From Caldisericia bacterium (GTDB taxonomy: Bacteria; Caldisericota; Caldisericia; JAAYUI01), in contig JAGNLA010000002.1 in assembly GCA_017999835.1 (NCBI GenBank), positions 62,001 to 126,000 on the forward strand: 64,000 bases of DNA. Direction: 5' to 3'. Made by a program: the position numbers and the translations under genes. The notes under the pieces were generated by a model. That model searched no databases. It was not told the origin of the DNA and saw only the letters and a list, made by a program, of their open reading frames with translations. Below are positions 27,098-36,830 of the stretch, in pieces (position 1 is the stretch's first letter; the number at the start of each line of letters is the position of its first letter).

Positions 27098-28321
27098 CTA
27101 TCTCCTGATTAACGTTGAAACAATCTCGCCAGCTTTATCATGAGCTTCCGTGATTGCTCCGATTACAGCATCCTGCATTGCATCAGTCATCGTGCCAAAC
27201 AGCGGTGGGCAAAGGGTTTGCTGCGAAAGACCGGAGGCTGTCGGACAGGTGTCAACCGATCCAGATTTGTAGTTCTGGCCTGTTTTGTTGAAGTATTTAT
27301 GCTGGTGAACCGGTGGGCTGAAGTAGTTTTTGCACTCAAAGTCCTCTTTTTTCATCACTTCCCACAACTGGTCACGAGTCATGCCGAAGGCATCCTTGTC
27401 GATGACAATGGCAAAATCCTTGTAACTGCAACGATCCTCTGGGGCAATAATCTGGAATGAGATACCTGGCACCTTTGAAAGGTGTTCTTTGTAATAAGCC
27501 ACACGTTTGGTTCTGGTTTCTGCCTCGGTGTTGAGCTGCTCGAGACCCCATCTGCCAAGGATGGCGTGGAGCTCTGACATTCTACCATTGAGTCCTGGGA
27601 ATTCGGTGTCATGAACGCCAGGGACTGAGCCGTATTCACGAAGGATGCGCAGATTGTTTGCCATCTCTTCTGAGTTTGTGGTTATAAACCCACCCTCACC
27701 AGAGGTGAGGAGTTTTGTCGGAGTGAGTGAGTATGAAGCTGCAAGACCCATGTTGCCAACGGTTTTTCCGTTATGCAAAACGCCAAAACCATGGGCAGCG
27801 TCAAAAATGACAGGAATGCCCTTTGAATTTGCAAAGTTTAGCACCTGGTCTACACCGGTAGGTGAACCGAAAACGTAGGTGAAGACGATTGCAAACACGT
27901 CATCAGTCATCTTTTTTTCAAGATCGGCCACATCCACATTGAATGTGCGTCTGTCGCAATCGACAAATGTCGGGTCGCAACCTGCCCACATGGTGGCTGT
28001 TGCTGTTGCCAGGAAGGTGAAGCTCGGTATAAGAACCTTGCATCTGTCCTCAAGCCTCTTGCCTTTCATCATCTTGAGCGCAGCAAGAGACAGTGTGAGT
28101 CCTACGGTGCACGAGCTTGTACCGATGGCATATCTTGAGCCCATGTGGGTTGTTACTTCGGCTTCAAACTCTGAGAGCTGCTCGCCTTTTGTGAGCATGC
28201 CTGAGGCAAGGGCTGCCGTGAGCCTGTCGGATATCTTGTTCAAATCCGGTACTGGTGGCCTTGTCAGTCTTATTTTGCCAGGATAGTAACCTGGTCCGTT
28301 CAAAATTCTGAGCCTATGCAT
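27098..28321 (-). CDS. DegT/DnrJ/EryC1/StrS sugar aminotransferase
   Basis: About 407 residues. The PLP lysine lies in TPTKLLTSGEGGF (about residue 203), with DAAHGFGV upstream and the phosphate-binding GTSSCTVGL near the N-terminus. It should aminate a 4-keto sugar nucleotide, the product of the adjoining dehydratase. The start at 28321 is set by GGAGGA 7 bases upstream; the longer open frame overlaps the sugar transferase gene out of frame. The resulting 8-base overlap with that gene and the 2-base gap to the dehydratase gene show tight co-translation. Confidence 0.93.
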   Translation of the reverse strand: MHRLRILNGPGYYPGKIRLTRPPVPDLNKISDRLTAALASGMLTKGEQLSEFEAEVTTHMGSRYAIGTSSCTVGLTLSLAALKMMKGKRLEDRCKVLIPSFTFLATATATMWAGCDPTFVDCDRRTFNVDVADLEKKMTDDVFAIVFTYVFGSPTGVDQVLNFANSKGIPVIFDAAHGFGVLHNGKTVGNMGLAASYSLTPTKLLTSGEGGFITTNSEEMANNLRILREYGSVPGVHDTEFPGLNGRMSELHAILGRWGLEQLNTEAETRTKRVAYYKEHLSKVPGISFQIIAPEDRCSYKDFAIVIDKDAFGMTRDQLWEVMKKEDFECKNYFSPPVHQHKYFNKTGQNYKSGSVDTCPTASGLSQQTLCPPLFGTMTDAMQDAVIGAITEAHDKAGEIVSTLIRR

Positions 28322-28964
28322 TTTTTTCCTCCATGGCATCCGGATTTGCCACACCGTCGAGCCTTGAAATCGGGTCGTCTGGTTCTGCATCCGGGTAGGT
28401 GTTTGGTGTGAGAAGCTGTTTTGGGGTCATAAAAAAAATCTTCATGTCCAAGCCAAAGGACATGTGAGTTGCGTAGTAAACATCATACTCTATCTTTTGT
28501 GGCCAGGTGAGGGCGTTCCTGCCGTTGACCTGAGCCCAGCCTGTTATCCCTGGCTTGACCCAGAGGCGCTTGGATTGTTCTTCGTTGTAACGCTTTGCCT
28601 GATAGATCATCGACGGTCTTGGTCCAACAAGGCTCATGGTGCCACCGATGACGTTGAAAACCTGTGGGAGTTCATCAAGGAAGCTGCGCAGATGCTTTCC
28701 AACACGGGTGATTCTTGGGTCGTTTTGACCTGTCCAGATGCCAGTGCCAAGGTTTGCTGCGTTTTTAACCATGGTGCGGAATTTTATGCACTTGAACGGT
28801 TGTCCGCCATGACCCATCCTCTGCTGGATAAAGAAAACCGGAAAACCGGTGTCAATGACGATTGCAATCGCAATAACCAGCAACAGGGGTGACAGAATAA
28901 TCAATCCTAAAATTCCCAGAAACAAATCCTCAATGCGTTTCCATGCTGGATCAATCTTCTTCAT
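28314..28964 (-). CDS. Monotopic phosphoglycosyl transferase (PglC/sugar transferase family)
   Basis: About 216 residues, the small PglC-like form. A re-entrant N-terminal hydrophobic helix (about 10-36) precedes KFRTM, the catalytic DELPQ motif, SLVGPRP and [13 protein letters not shown]. It transfers a sugar-1-phosphate from UDP-sugar to a polyprenol phosphate, the first membrane step of glycan assembly. The start is taken at the second of two adjacent ATG codons, 5 bases from CAGGAG. It overlaps the FemAB-like gene's end. Its donor is probably the amino sugar made by the dehydratase and aminotransferase next to it. Confidence 0.94.
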   Translation of the reverse strand: MKKIDPAWKRIEDLFLGILGLIILSPLLLVIAIAIVIDTGFPVFFIQQRMGHGGQPFKCIKFRTMVKNAANLGTGIWTGQNDPRITRVGKHLRSFLDELPQVFNVIGGTMSLVGPRPSMIYQAKRYNEEQSKRLWVKPGITGWAQVNGRNALTWPQKIEYDVYYATHMSFGLDMKIFFMTPKQLLTPNTYPDAEPDDPISRLDGVANPDAMEEKNA

Positions 28965-30054
28965 CATCACTCCTGACTTGGGCCCTGTATATAGGGAAGA
29001 ACTCTACAGCCATAGGGTCAAAGTTTTTGTTTCCGAAATTATGCTCGTATTCTGTCTTCAATTCAATAAGGGTCTGGTAGACTTTTGGCATGTGGAGGCG
29101 ATCGTAGATGAAAAAATCGGCTGTCGCCTCTGAAAAGTTTTGCTTGAATCGGAACGTTCCATCCTCGCCATGAGCGCCACCGCCAAGCACGAAGCTGTGG
29201 CAGCCACGCCTCTTGCACTCGATGAGCATCTGGTAGAAAAGGATGTTGTTTGGTCGAAGCTCCTGGTGTTCGCGGTCAGTTGCTGAAAGGTAGCTGTAGC
29301 CAACACCCCCACCGTACAAAACAATTATTGCAGCAATGAGCTTCTCACCGGTAAACGCACCAAGAATGAAACAGAAATCCTGTGGCGTAAATATCATGTT
29401 TTCAAAAAAACTTGAAGGGAAATAGTATCTGTCCATGGCGTCGTGATAATCCATGGTTTGGTAGTAAAGCGGTGGAAATTGCAGGAATCCTTCCGGGCCA
29501 AGCTCCTTGACAGTTATCGGAACCCTCTCTGCCTGGCGGAGCTTTTTTCTGCCTTCCTTGCTCATGTTGTTTAGAATGTCTTCTTCTGAACCCGACAAGT
29601 CCACAGTCACGACCCGACCAACACGCCTGACGTTGTAGCCAGGGCCAAGGGTGGTGTTTGAGAGTAAAACTTGAACCCTGCCAAACTCGGTCACAATCTT
29701 CCTGTCCTGGCAGTAGGCTCCGAATTCTGCTGAGAATTTTGAGCAGACTTCGTAAGGTACTTCATTTTTAAAGTTGTGGAAGATTCCGCCGTACTCGGGG
29801 CTGGTGATGTCGAAGCACTCGCCAAGCTCCTCGCTTATTCGTTTGCCAAACGGCAGCTCGTTGAGCGGACGGACGATGTAGGGATAAAAAACAATGTTGT
29901 CGTCATACTGGGCGTAAACGGCTTCAAAATTATAAGGATAAGACGATTCCCAAAGCTTGGCCAGTTCAGGCATTCCGTAGCAATCCACAGCCGGAAGTTT
30001 TTTCAACACTTCCTTCCACGCTGTAAAGTCCGAGCTGCCAAGCCGTTTTATCAT
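28951..30054 (-). CDS. FemAB-like/GNAT-fold acyltransferase
   Basis: 367 residues. Two GNAT-like halves are suggested. The C-terminal half has GEKLIAAIIVLYGGGVGYSY followed by LRPNNILFYQMLIECKRRG and SFVLGGG, as in FemAB/BioF2-like proteins that transfer aminoacyl or acyl groups to cell-envelope precursors. GRKKLRQAER lies centrally. It starts in the stop codon of the preceding GNAT gene (ATGA) and overlaps the sugar transferase gene. It may decorate the amino sugar or a peptide on the glycan. The family call is good; the substrate is unknown. Confidence 0.85.
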   Translation of the reverse strand: MIKRLGSSDFTAWKEVLKKLPAVDCYGMPELAKLWESSYPYNFEAVYAQYDDNIVFYPYIVRPLNELPFGKRISEELGECFDITSPEYGGIFHNFKNEVPYEVCSKFSAEFGAYCQDRKIVTEFGRVQVLLSNTTLGPGYNVRRVGRVVTVDLSGSEEDILNNMSKEGRKKLRQAERVPITVKELGPEGFLQFPPLYYQTMDYHDAMDRYYFPSSFFENMIFTPQDFCFILGAFTGEKLIAAIIVLYGGGVGYSYLSATDREHQELRPNNILFYQMLIECKRRGCHSFVLGGGAHGEDGTFRFKQNFSEATADFFIYDRLHMPKVYQTLIELKTEYEHNFGNKNFDPMAVEFFPIYRAQVRSDDEED

Positions 30055-30572
30055 GCAAACTCGCTTTTGAGCAGACCCATTATGTGTTGGTCTACATATT
30101 TTCCATTTTTATAGTTGTGCTGTCGAAGGATTCCTTCGTGCCTAAATCCTAGTCTTTCGAAGTATTTTCTGGATGGGTCGTTTGTTGTGAGAACCTCAAC
30201 CCAAACCCTGTGAATATCCATGTCGTTAAAAGCAAAGCTGAGCAAAGCGTGGCCAGCGTCAAAGGCATACCCGCCACCGCGATAGTTTGGGTCACCAATA
30301 AAAATGCCAAACCCACACTGTCTGTTTATCCAATCGATATCATAAAGACCAATGTTGCCGATGTAGTCACCAGTATCGGCTTCAATGGCAAAACGCTTGT
30401 TGCGCTGGTCTGTCCAGGTTTTTTCAAACCACGACAGCTCCTGCTCGACAGTCACCGGAAAGTGCCATCCAATGAGCATGTCCTGAATAGAGCGGTCGTT
30501 TCGCCAGCCTACAAGCTTGTCGATATCACATTTTTCAAGGCCTCGCACCTTTGTCTTTACGCCTCTGATCAA
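30051..30572 (-). CDS. GNAT N-acetyltransferase (RimJ/RimL or PseH-like)
   Basis: 173 residues. The acetyl-CoA pyrophosphate loop is in DPNYRGGGYAFDAGHALL (the R-x-x-G-x-G/A site). VEVLTTNDPSRKYFERLGFRHEGILR is the classical GNAT C-terminus. The start is a TTG at 30572 with GGAGG 4 bases upstream. Members with this architecture acetylate sugar-nucleotide amines (PseH) or protein N-termini. Beside a dehydratase and an aminotransferase, acetylation of a UDP-4-amino sugar is the best inference, standing in for the left-handed-helix PglD. Confidence 0.9.
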   Translation of the reverse strand: MIRGVKTKVRGLEKCDIDKLVGWRNDRSIQDMLIGWHFPVTVEQELSWFEKTWTDQRNKRFAIEADTGDYIGNIGLYDIDWINRQCGFGIFIGDPNYRGGGYAFDAGHALLSFAFNDMDIHRVWVEVLTTNDPSRKYFERLGFRHEGILRQHNYKNGKYVDQHIMGLLKSEFA

Positions 30573-30614
30573 GATGCCTCCAACCTACTAAAGTAAGGTT
30601 TGAACGCTTTGCGG

Positions 30615-32828
30615 TCAAGGTTTGTCTACAAAACTTACAAATATTGGGTTCGTATAGACTATGCTGCCAACATCCCCGTCTTGGTCGCCGTTTTTAAAGA
30701 CAACCTCTGCCCGAAGCGCTGAAAACACCGTCCCAAACGGCAACTTTATGCTGGTTTTCCCGATGGCTGTACCTGGATAGCAAGCGTTGCTTGGGTCAAT
30801 ATTGCACAGTGATTTGCCGTCACTTGGCGATGACGATTCAACCGCATAGGCGGTCATGATCTGATAGACAGCCTCCAGATAGTCGGTATCTTTTTCTGGT
30901 GTCACGGCATCTGGGTCAAAGGCCTTCAAGTCAGGATTGACGCAAGAGTAAATGGTTCCACCGGCAAAAACCCGATCAGTCGATGAAGGTCTGCCGTAGA
31001 TTTCAAACTCCAGCCTGTCGCCTTTTTCAATCTCTACGAAATCGCCAGGGTGATAGGTTTTGCTTTTATGTTTTAGTACAAATGTGCCGAAGTCGCCGGT
31101 TGACGTGCAAGTGCAGTGACCAGCCTCAAGAGTGGTTATCACTTTTTCAAACAGCAACTCTTCCGGAACAGAGTTGAAATCTGGCATCCGGAGGAAGGTT
31201 TTGGTTTTGCCAAATTTGTTTTGTCCTGAAAAGCTGGTCAGGTGTGCATCGGAGTCTGCAAAGGCTACTATGAACTTGCCTGTTTCCAGCGTTGCCGGCA
31301 ACTCATGCCAGAGGAACATGTCCCAGATTGCCAGAACTTCATGCTTTGCCATCCTTGCCGGGTTCATCGGGTCTTCAAATATTTCAAACCCTACAAGGCT
31401 TGAGCCCAGGGCATGCGAAACAGCCATCGGCTTCCAGCCCTGCTTTGTCATTGCAAGGTGCAAACCTTTGTATTTGTAGCTGTTGTTGTAGGGATGAGCG
31501 GCAACCACAAAAGGTTTCCTCAGAAAACCACTGGCCCAGACAAGGTCGTGTTCAAAATAGGCGTGAGGAGGCTTGTCGTACCCATCATAAGGGTTCATCC
31601 TCATATCCTTGTCCTGCCAGGGCTCGTCATGGGCAAATGCTGTATTCATATACGACTGACCAAGCAAAAACCCGAGCAGGTGATATATGCTGAAAAACGG
31701 TGCATCAAACTGTTCGCTTCTTACCCTCTCAGGCCTTTCCCACAAATCCTGGAGAGGATTTTTAGAAGCCCACACAAGATTATGAGAGTCGATGTTCGAT
31801 GGTACTTCCTGACTGGCAACGACGAGCAGGTTGCCCTCAACCGGTTCAGCGTCTGGCTCATCAGTCAAACCTAACCTGCACTCCTCAACGTGGTCATCCC
31901 AGACAGCTGTCCGGTACGGCATGCCTGTTGCCGGGTCAATCTCGGCGTTTCCGACATGCCTTATGCCGCCACTTGAATACTGCGAAAAAAACTGGATTGA
32001 GTAGTCTGTAAAAAACATCCATCTCAAGCCGTTGTCCAGTCCTTCCTTTATCCTGTCAGAAATCGAGGGGCCATTGGCTATATGAATGGTTGGCATGTAC
32101 CACGAGTAGTCAGTGTGAACGTGACCGTCTCCAGCTACATACTCTGACTCGATGTCCACCTTATCAGGGGCAAACCTGACCGTTGTCTGCGCCAGGGCAA
32201 CTGTTTCGTCATCAAAAGTGACTTTGATATTGATTATTCCTTCCTCGATCAAAAACCTGATCGTAGGAACCAGCACAGCTCCGGTTTCATTGTCTCTTGC
32301 TCCAGAAATGATGGCGTTTGAAAACCTCTGTTTGGTTAGCCTGTCATATCCGGAAGGCTTGAGACTTGAGAATTTTCTGAGTTTCTTTTCGGCTGACTCA
32401 AGACTGACCTGTTGTTTTGATTCTTGGGTGGGTTTTGGAATACCAAAAACCGTAATCGGTTTTACCGCCAAGTCAGCTGGTATTGTGCCGAGCCTGTACG
32501 GCAGGTACCCGCTGGCTTTCCCGGGGCTTAAGCTTTCCAATACTGATTTGTTTTTCCCAAACCTTTTTTTGTCAGAGCCGGTTTTTACCAAACCATCCTC
32601 TGCATCTAGACTTTCGATAATCTCTTTTTGTTCGGTTTTAGTCATTGCCCTGTAGACAAAGCTCTGCGTACCAAGCGTTGCTTCGATGGATGCTATTGAA
32701 GGTATCCTGCCAATAACCGACCCCGTGTTTACAATTGAGTAACTGAAGTTGATCCTTTTTGCGGACTTTTCAACCTCAAGAACAGGTGGAACCAATATGA
32801 CTATTTTCTTGCTTTGTCCTTTATCCAT
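30615..32828 (-). CDS. Large PHP-domain-like metallohydrolase with beta-rich N-terminal region
   Basis: About 737 residues, no signal peptide. Residues 1-225 form a lysine-rich region with Ig-like strands. A PHP-like domain follows. Probable metal ligands are HVH (about 232-236), ASQEV and SHNLVW (about 339-350), AAHPYN (about 443) and DSDAH (about 527). The usual TDH motif reads TDYS, so one histidine ligand is replaced by tyrosine. The C-terminal ~170 residues look like an extra beta domain. The start at 32828 is set by GGGGGAG upstream. It heads the glycan operon, 42 bases before the GNAT gene. A phosphoesterase role is possible but unproven. Confidence 0.75.
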   Translation of the reverse strand: MDKGQSKKIVILVPPVLEVEKSAKRINFSYSIVNTGSVIGRIPSIASIEATLGTQSFVYRAMTKTEQKEIIESLDAEDGLVKTGSDKKRFGKNKSVLESLSPGKASGYLPYRLGTIPADLAVKPITVFGIPKPTQESKQQVSLESAEKKLRKFSSLKPSGYDRLTKQRFSNAIISGARDNETGAVLVPTIRFLIEEGIINIKVTFDDETVALAQTTVRFAPDKVDIESEYVAGDGHVHTDYSWYMPTIHIANGPSISDRIKEGLDNGLRWMFFTDYSIQFFSQYSSGGIRHVGNAEIDPATGMPYRTAVWDDHVEECRLGLTDEPDAEPVEGNLLVVASQEVPSNIDSHNLVWASKNPLQDLWERPERVRSEQFDAPFFSIYHLLGFLLGQSYMNTAFAHDEPWQDKDMRMNPYDGYDKPPHAYFEHDLVWASGFLRKPFVVAAHPYNNSYKYKGLHLAMTKQGWKPMAVSHALGSSLVGFEIFEDPMNPARMAKHEVLAIWDMFLWHELPATLETGKFIVAFADSDAHLTSFSGQNKFGKTKTFLRMPDFNSVPEELLFEKVITTLEAGHCTCTSTGDFGTFVLKHKSKTYHPGDFVEIEKGDRLEFEIYGRPSSTDRVFAGGTIYSCVNPDLKAFDPDAVTPEKDTDYLEAVYQIMTAYAVESSSPSDGKSLCNIDPSNACYPGTAIGKTSIKLPFGTVFSALRAEVVFKNGDQDGDVGSIVYTNPIFVSFVDKP

Positions 32829-32922
32829 CACATCTCCCCCGGTTTGCTAGTATTTGAAGTTATTCTAGCAAAAAAATGCCTTTCTGGCAAAATTTTATAA
32901 TCATGTTCTCTCTATACCAAAC

Positions 32923-32951
32923 TTTACAATGAATGATTCAAAAGGTATAAA
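32923..32951 (+). promoter_or_regulatory. Predicted sigma-70-type promoter
   Basis: TTTACA (32923-32928), a 17-base spacer and TATAAA (32946-32951), 33 bases before the ATG of the triple-propeller protein. A GGAG lies between the promoter and the ATG, so a normal leader is expected. Confidence 0.6.
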
Positions 32952-32984
32952 CTAACCAAACAACAGCTAACTGGAGAGTCACGC

Positions 32985-35900
32985 ATGGGAATGCAAAAGA
33001 AGATTTCATTGCTTGTCGTGGCAGCGATGCTATTGCTGCAGACAGTGCCTGCCACCAATACATCCAAGGCACTTGAGAATTGGTGCCATTGGCCATCATC
33101 AAGAAAAACGCCTGATTGCACTGGTTTTTGCGGACCTGAATGCGGGCCAAAGGGCAGAGAGCTGGCCATCGAGTGGAAGCATGGAATCATCGGCCAGGTC
33201 ATGTCCACCCCAATTTTTGCAGATTTCAGGACTTACTTTGGCGGTGAAGACGGCAAGCTCTACTGTGTAGACTCCTCAACCGGCAAGGATATTTGGACAT
33301 TTGCCACAAAAGCCGATATCTGCACAACTCCAATGTTTGTCGATGAGCGGATTTTCTTTGGCAGCGATGACCATTTCTTCTACGCACTCGACATAAATGG
33401 CAACAAACTGTGGGATTACAAATCAATTGACAAATTCAGGTCAAGCCCGGTTTATTGGAACTCGCGCGTCATAGCCGGAGGCATTGATGGCTGGATCTAC
33501 TGTTGGGATGTTGAAAACGGAAATGTCGTCTGGAAGTTTGAGACCGGTGGCCCTATCAACTCATCACCATGTGTTTATCAAGACATAATCTATTGCGGTT
33601 CAGATGACAAAAACCTTTATGCCATAGATGCCTACGCAGGCAAACTTCTTTGGAAATTCACCACCATGAAGGCCATCGATACAACCCCGGCATGTTACAT
33701 GGATAAACTGTTTCTTGGTTCAGACAACATGTATTGTTTGGATGCCAAAAGCGGTAGAAAACTTTGGACTGCAAACATCAGGGGTACGGCCGTAACATCA
33801 GCAGCTATATCAGGAACAATGGCTGTTTTTGGCACGAATGATCGCGTGCTATATTGCTACAATATCAATGACGGCAAAAAGATATGGGAATATGAGGCTG
33901 ACGGCGGTTGCAGCACTCCTTCAATCTGTGGCGACAGAATCTATTTCGGTACAAATGCCGGCACATTCTACATGATGGATCTTGTTTCTGCAAACATGAT
34001 CTGGAGCATACAGCTTGGCGGCGGAATCAATTACCCACCTTCCATTGCCGATAGAAAAGTTTACATAGGCTGCAGCGACACTTTTGTCTACTGCTTCGAA
34101 GACATTCTTGATGAGAATTGTGTTGACACCAAAGAAGGTTCGGTAGACTTCGGAACCATCAGCCTGCACGAAACAGCCCAGTTCCTTCTGACTGTCAGAA
34201 ACTGCGGTCTTATAGACCAAAAGATAAAAATTCAGCCGACAGACAAATGGTTTGATGTTTCAGTCAACGAAATAAAACTGAAGCCGGCCAAAGAACAGGT
34301 GATAAGCGTCTACACAATCCCAAATCTCATTTCAGAACAAGGGACAAAACGCGGCAAAATAATACTATCCTGGGACAGTGGTTCTATTGGCGTGGTGGTC
34401 AGGACTTATGTCAAACCAGAAAATGATTTCCCGTCATGCGACCACCCTGTCTACAGATATGGCAATTCCAGACAGGGAGTGGCAACCGACGGCTGTGCTC
34501 CTTCTGAGCCCAAGCTCAAAATATCCTGGACTCACCAGGTAACCGGCCCCATCGCTTCCATCCCATGCGTTGTCGGTAACAAAATGTATTTTGGTTCATG
34601 GGACAACAGGGTGTACTGCCTCAATGTCGAAACCGGCAAAGAACTGTGGAGGTTTGACGCCATAGGTGATGTTGACGCCACTCCGACATATTTTGAAAGC
34701 AAACTCTACTTTGGCAGCTGGGATGGAAAGTTCTTCTGTCTGGATGCCGAATCTGGCACAAAGAAATGGTCTTATGACGCAAAATCCTCCATCATAGGTT
34801 CTGCTGTTGTCGACAGCGGTAAGTGTTATTTTGGAACCGACAGCGGCGCAGTGGTGTGCCTGGACAGCGTTGATGGCTCACTGATCTGGGAACGATATGT
34901 CAGCAAGTCTTTCCCGTCTGCCCCTCTTTATGACAGCGCAAAGCTGTTTTTTGGTTCGAAAGATACCAATATGTACGCCATCGACAACATTACAGGCAGC
35001 GTTATCTGGTCTTTCAAAACAGGCGACGAAATCCTCGGAACTCCTGTTTCAAACAACGGCATGTTGTACTTTGGCACATCTGACAAGCGTTTCTATTGCC
35101 TTGAACAGACCAGAGGCTTGAGGCAGTGGGATTTTGTGGCAGATGCAAAAATCACTTCCTCCCCAGCGTTTTGGAAGAACAAAGTCTACTTTACATCAAG
35201 AACCGGCAAGGTTTATTGCCTGGACAACAAAGGCCTCGAAGTGTGGGTTATCGACATCAAGTCGCCAACAGCATCGTCACCAACCATTGCCGATGGCGTC
35301 ATTTATCTGACATCCGAAGACGGACTCATCTGGACAATAAACGCCGAAACCGGTGAAGTAATCTGGAACATGAAAGCCTGCGAGAAATTCACTACAACAC
35401 CGGTTGTCACAAACGGTTATGTGCTTTGTGGCGGGTATGACACCAACATGTACTGCTTCGAGGCAGCTGTCAATTGCATGGAAGTCTCGCCTTTGATGCT
35501 GGACTTCTACACGGTTGAAAGATGGGCAAAGGATCAGAGGGTTCTTCAGCTTAAAAACTGTGGTGAAAACGATCTCGACTTGACCATCACAACCGAAGCC
35601 AAATGGTTCAAACCCACACCGGCAAGAGTGGTGCTTCCGCCAAGGCAAAAACTCAGACTGGTTGTTGACCTTGTTTCAGGTCAGATTTCTGAACCTGGCG
35701 TGACACTCAAAGGCACGATAAAAATTGACTACGTCAAAGGCGTGACAGAAATCCCGGTTCGTTGCTTTGTCAAATCCGACAAATCCACCTCCACCTGCGA
35801 ATGGACAAGTTTTGGCGGAAACAACGCCAGAACATCTGAAACCGACAGCAGTTGTGGGCCTGCGCCTGGGAAACTTGTGACTGTCTGGGATTTTAAAGCC

Positions 35901-36830
35901 AAATTTCCAATTTGTTCTGCTGCGGCATTGTCTGGTGGCAAGCTGTACTTTGGCTCCTACGACTCCAACATCTACTGCCTTGACGCACTCACGGGCGAGC
36001 TTATCTGGCAACAGCCAACGGGTGGATACGTGTTCTCCACCCCTTGCGTGGCAAACGGCAAGGTTTACGTTGGCTCATGCGACAGCAAGCTCTATTGCCT
36101 TGATGCCGAAACTGGCGACAAACTCTGGATTTACAAGACTCTTGGCAAGGTCGACTCCAGCCCTGTTGCCCAGGAAGGCAAGCTGTACTTTGGCTCAGCC
36201 GAGGGCGTGCTCTACTGCATCGACGCCTACACTGGCAAGCACAAGTGGCTGTTCTCCACCACCCGCGCCATCCAGGGCACACCGGCACTGACACAAAACC
36301 GTTTAGTATTCAGCTCCTCAAACGGCTACCTGTATTGCCTGGACATTTCAAACGGCAAGATGGTTTGGAAAACAAAATCAGGCGGCAACTACTCTTCACC
36401 GTGCATAACCGGCAACAAGGCCATCGTTGGCTGTCTGGATAACGACCTCCACTGCATAAACCTCGAAACAGGCAAGATTTTGTGGCAGACGAAAACAACT
36501 TCAAGCTACAGTTCACCGGCCATTATGAAAAACCGTGCAATCGTGGGTTCGGACAACGGCACGCTTCATTGCATCAACATTGAAACCGGCAAGCCTGTCT
36601 GGACGGCAAAGCTGTCAGGAATTCTCTCCACTCCTGCTGTTTGTGGGCAAACAGTCTATGTTGCGTCATCGGATGGCAACTTCTACAACCTGGACGAAAC
36701 CGGCAAGGTTATTCAAAAAACCGATTTCTCAACGTCATTTTTTGGTTCACCAATCATCGGCAGCGGCCAGGTCTACATCGGCTCGTTCTATGGCAAGATG
36801 TATTGCCTGAGTGGGGTGTCACAAAAGTAG
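32985..36830 (+). CDS. Exported triple PQQ-like beta-propeller protein
   Basis: 1281 residues with a signal peptide (1-29). Three propeller modules begin near residues 60, 495 and 945. Each consists of ~40-residue blades of the form VYFGS-D-LYCLDA-TGK-LWxF. Two Ig-like modules separate them (about 378-480, GSVDFGTISLHETAQFLLTV; about 829-930, LMLDFYTVERWAKDQRVLQL). Each propeller is introduced by a similar cysteine-bearing segment (CGPECGPKGRELAIEW; GCAPSEPKLKISW; SCGPAPGKLVTVW), so the gene arose by triplication. PQQ-binding residues are not evident, and a structural or binding role outside the cytoplasm is more likely than dehydrogenase activity. No anchor is visible. Confidence 0.9.
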   Translation: MGMQKKISLLVVAAMLLLQTVPATNTSKALENWCHWPSSRKTPDCTGFCGPECGPKGRELAIEWKHGIIGQVMSTPIFADFRTYFGGEDGKLYCVDSSTGKDIWTFATKADICTTPMFVDERIFFGSDDHFFYALDINGNKLWDYKSIDKFRSSPVYWNSRVIAGGIDGWIYCWDVENGNVVWKFETGGPINSSPCVYQDIIYCGSDDKNLYAIDAYAGKLLWKFTTMKAIDTTPACYMDKLFLGSDNMYCLDAKSGRKLWTANIRGTAVTSAAISGTMAVFGTNDRVLYCYNINDGKKIWEYEADGGCSTPSICGDRIYFGTNAGTFYMMDLVSANMIWSIQLGGGINYPPSIADRKVYIGCSDTFVYCFEDILDENCVDTKEGSVDFGTISLHETAQFLLTVRNCGLIDQKIKIQPTDKWFDVSVNEIKLKPAKEQVISVYTIPNLISEQGTKRGKIILSWDSGSIGVVVRTYVKPENDFPSCDHPVYRYGNSRQGVATDGCAPSEPKLKISWTHQVTGPIASIPCVVGNKMYFGSWDNRVYCLNVETGKELWRFDAIGDVDATPTYFESKLYFGSWDGKFFCLDAESGTKKWSYDAKSSIIGSAVVDSGKCYFGTDSGAVVCLDSVDGSLIWERYVSKSFPSAPLYDSAKLFFGSKDTNMYAIDNITGSVIWSFKTGDEILGTPVSNNGMLYFGTSDKRFYCLEQTRGLRQWDFVADAKITSSPAFWKNKVYFTSRTGKVYCLDNKGLEVWVIDIKSPTASSPTIADGVIYLTSEDGLIWTINAETGEVIWNMKACEKFTTTPVVTNGYVLCGGYDTNMYCFEAAVNCMEVSPLMLDFYTVERWAKDQRVLQLKNCGENDLDLTITTEAKWFKPTPARVVLPPRQKLRLVVDLVSGQISEPGVTLKGTIKIDYVKGVTEIPVRCFVKSDKSTSTCEWTSFGGNNARTSETDSSCGPAPGKLVTVWDFKAKFPICSAAALSGGKLYFGSYDSNIYCLDALTGELIWQQPTGGYVFSTPCVANGKVYVGSCDSKLYCLDAETGDKLWIYKTLGKVDSSPVAQEGKLYFGSAEGVLYCIDAYTGKHKWLFSTTRAIQGTPALTQNRLVFSSSNGYLYCLDISNGKMVWKTKSGGNYSSPCITGNKAIVGCLDNDLHCINLETGKILWQTKTTSSYSSPAIMKNRAIVGSDNGTLHCINIETGKPVWTAKLSGILSTPAVCGQTVYVASSDGNFYNLDETGKVIQKTDFSTSFFGSPIIGSGQVYIGSFYGKMYCLSGVSQK

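Noticed and set aside
32985-36830. Quinoprotein alcohol dehydrogenase
   Set aside because: The blades match the general PQQ-like propeller pattern, but the cofactor and calcium ligands and the paired-cysteine site of true dehydrogenases were not found.
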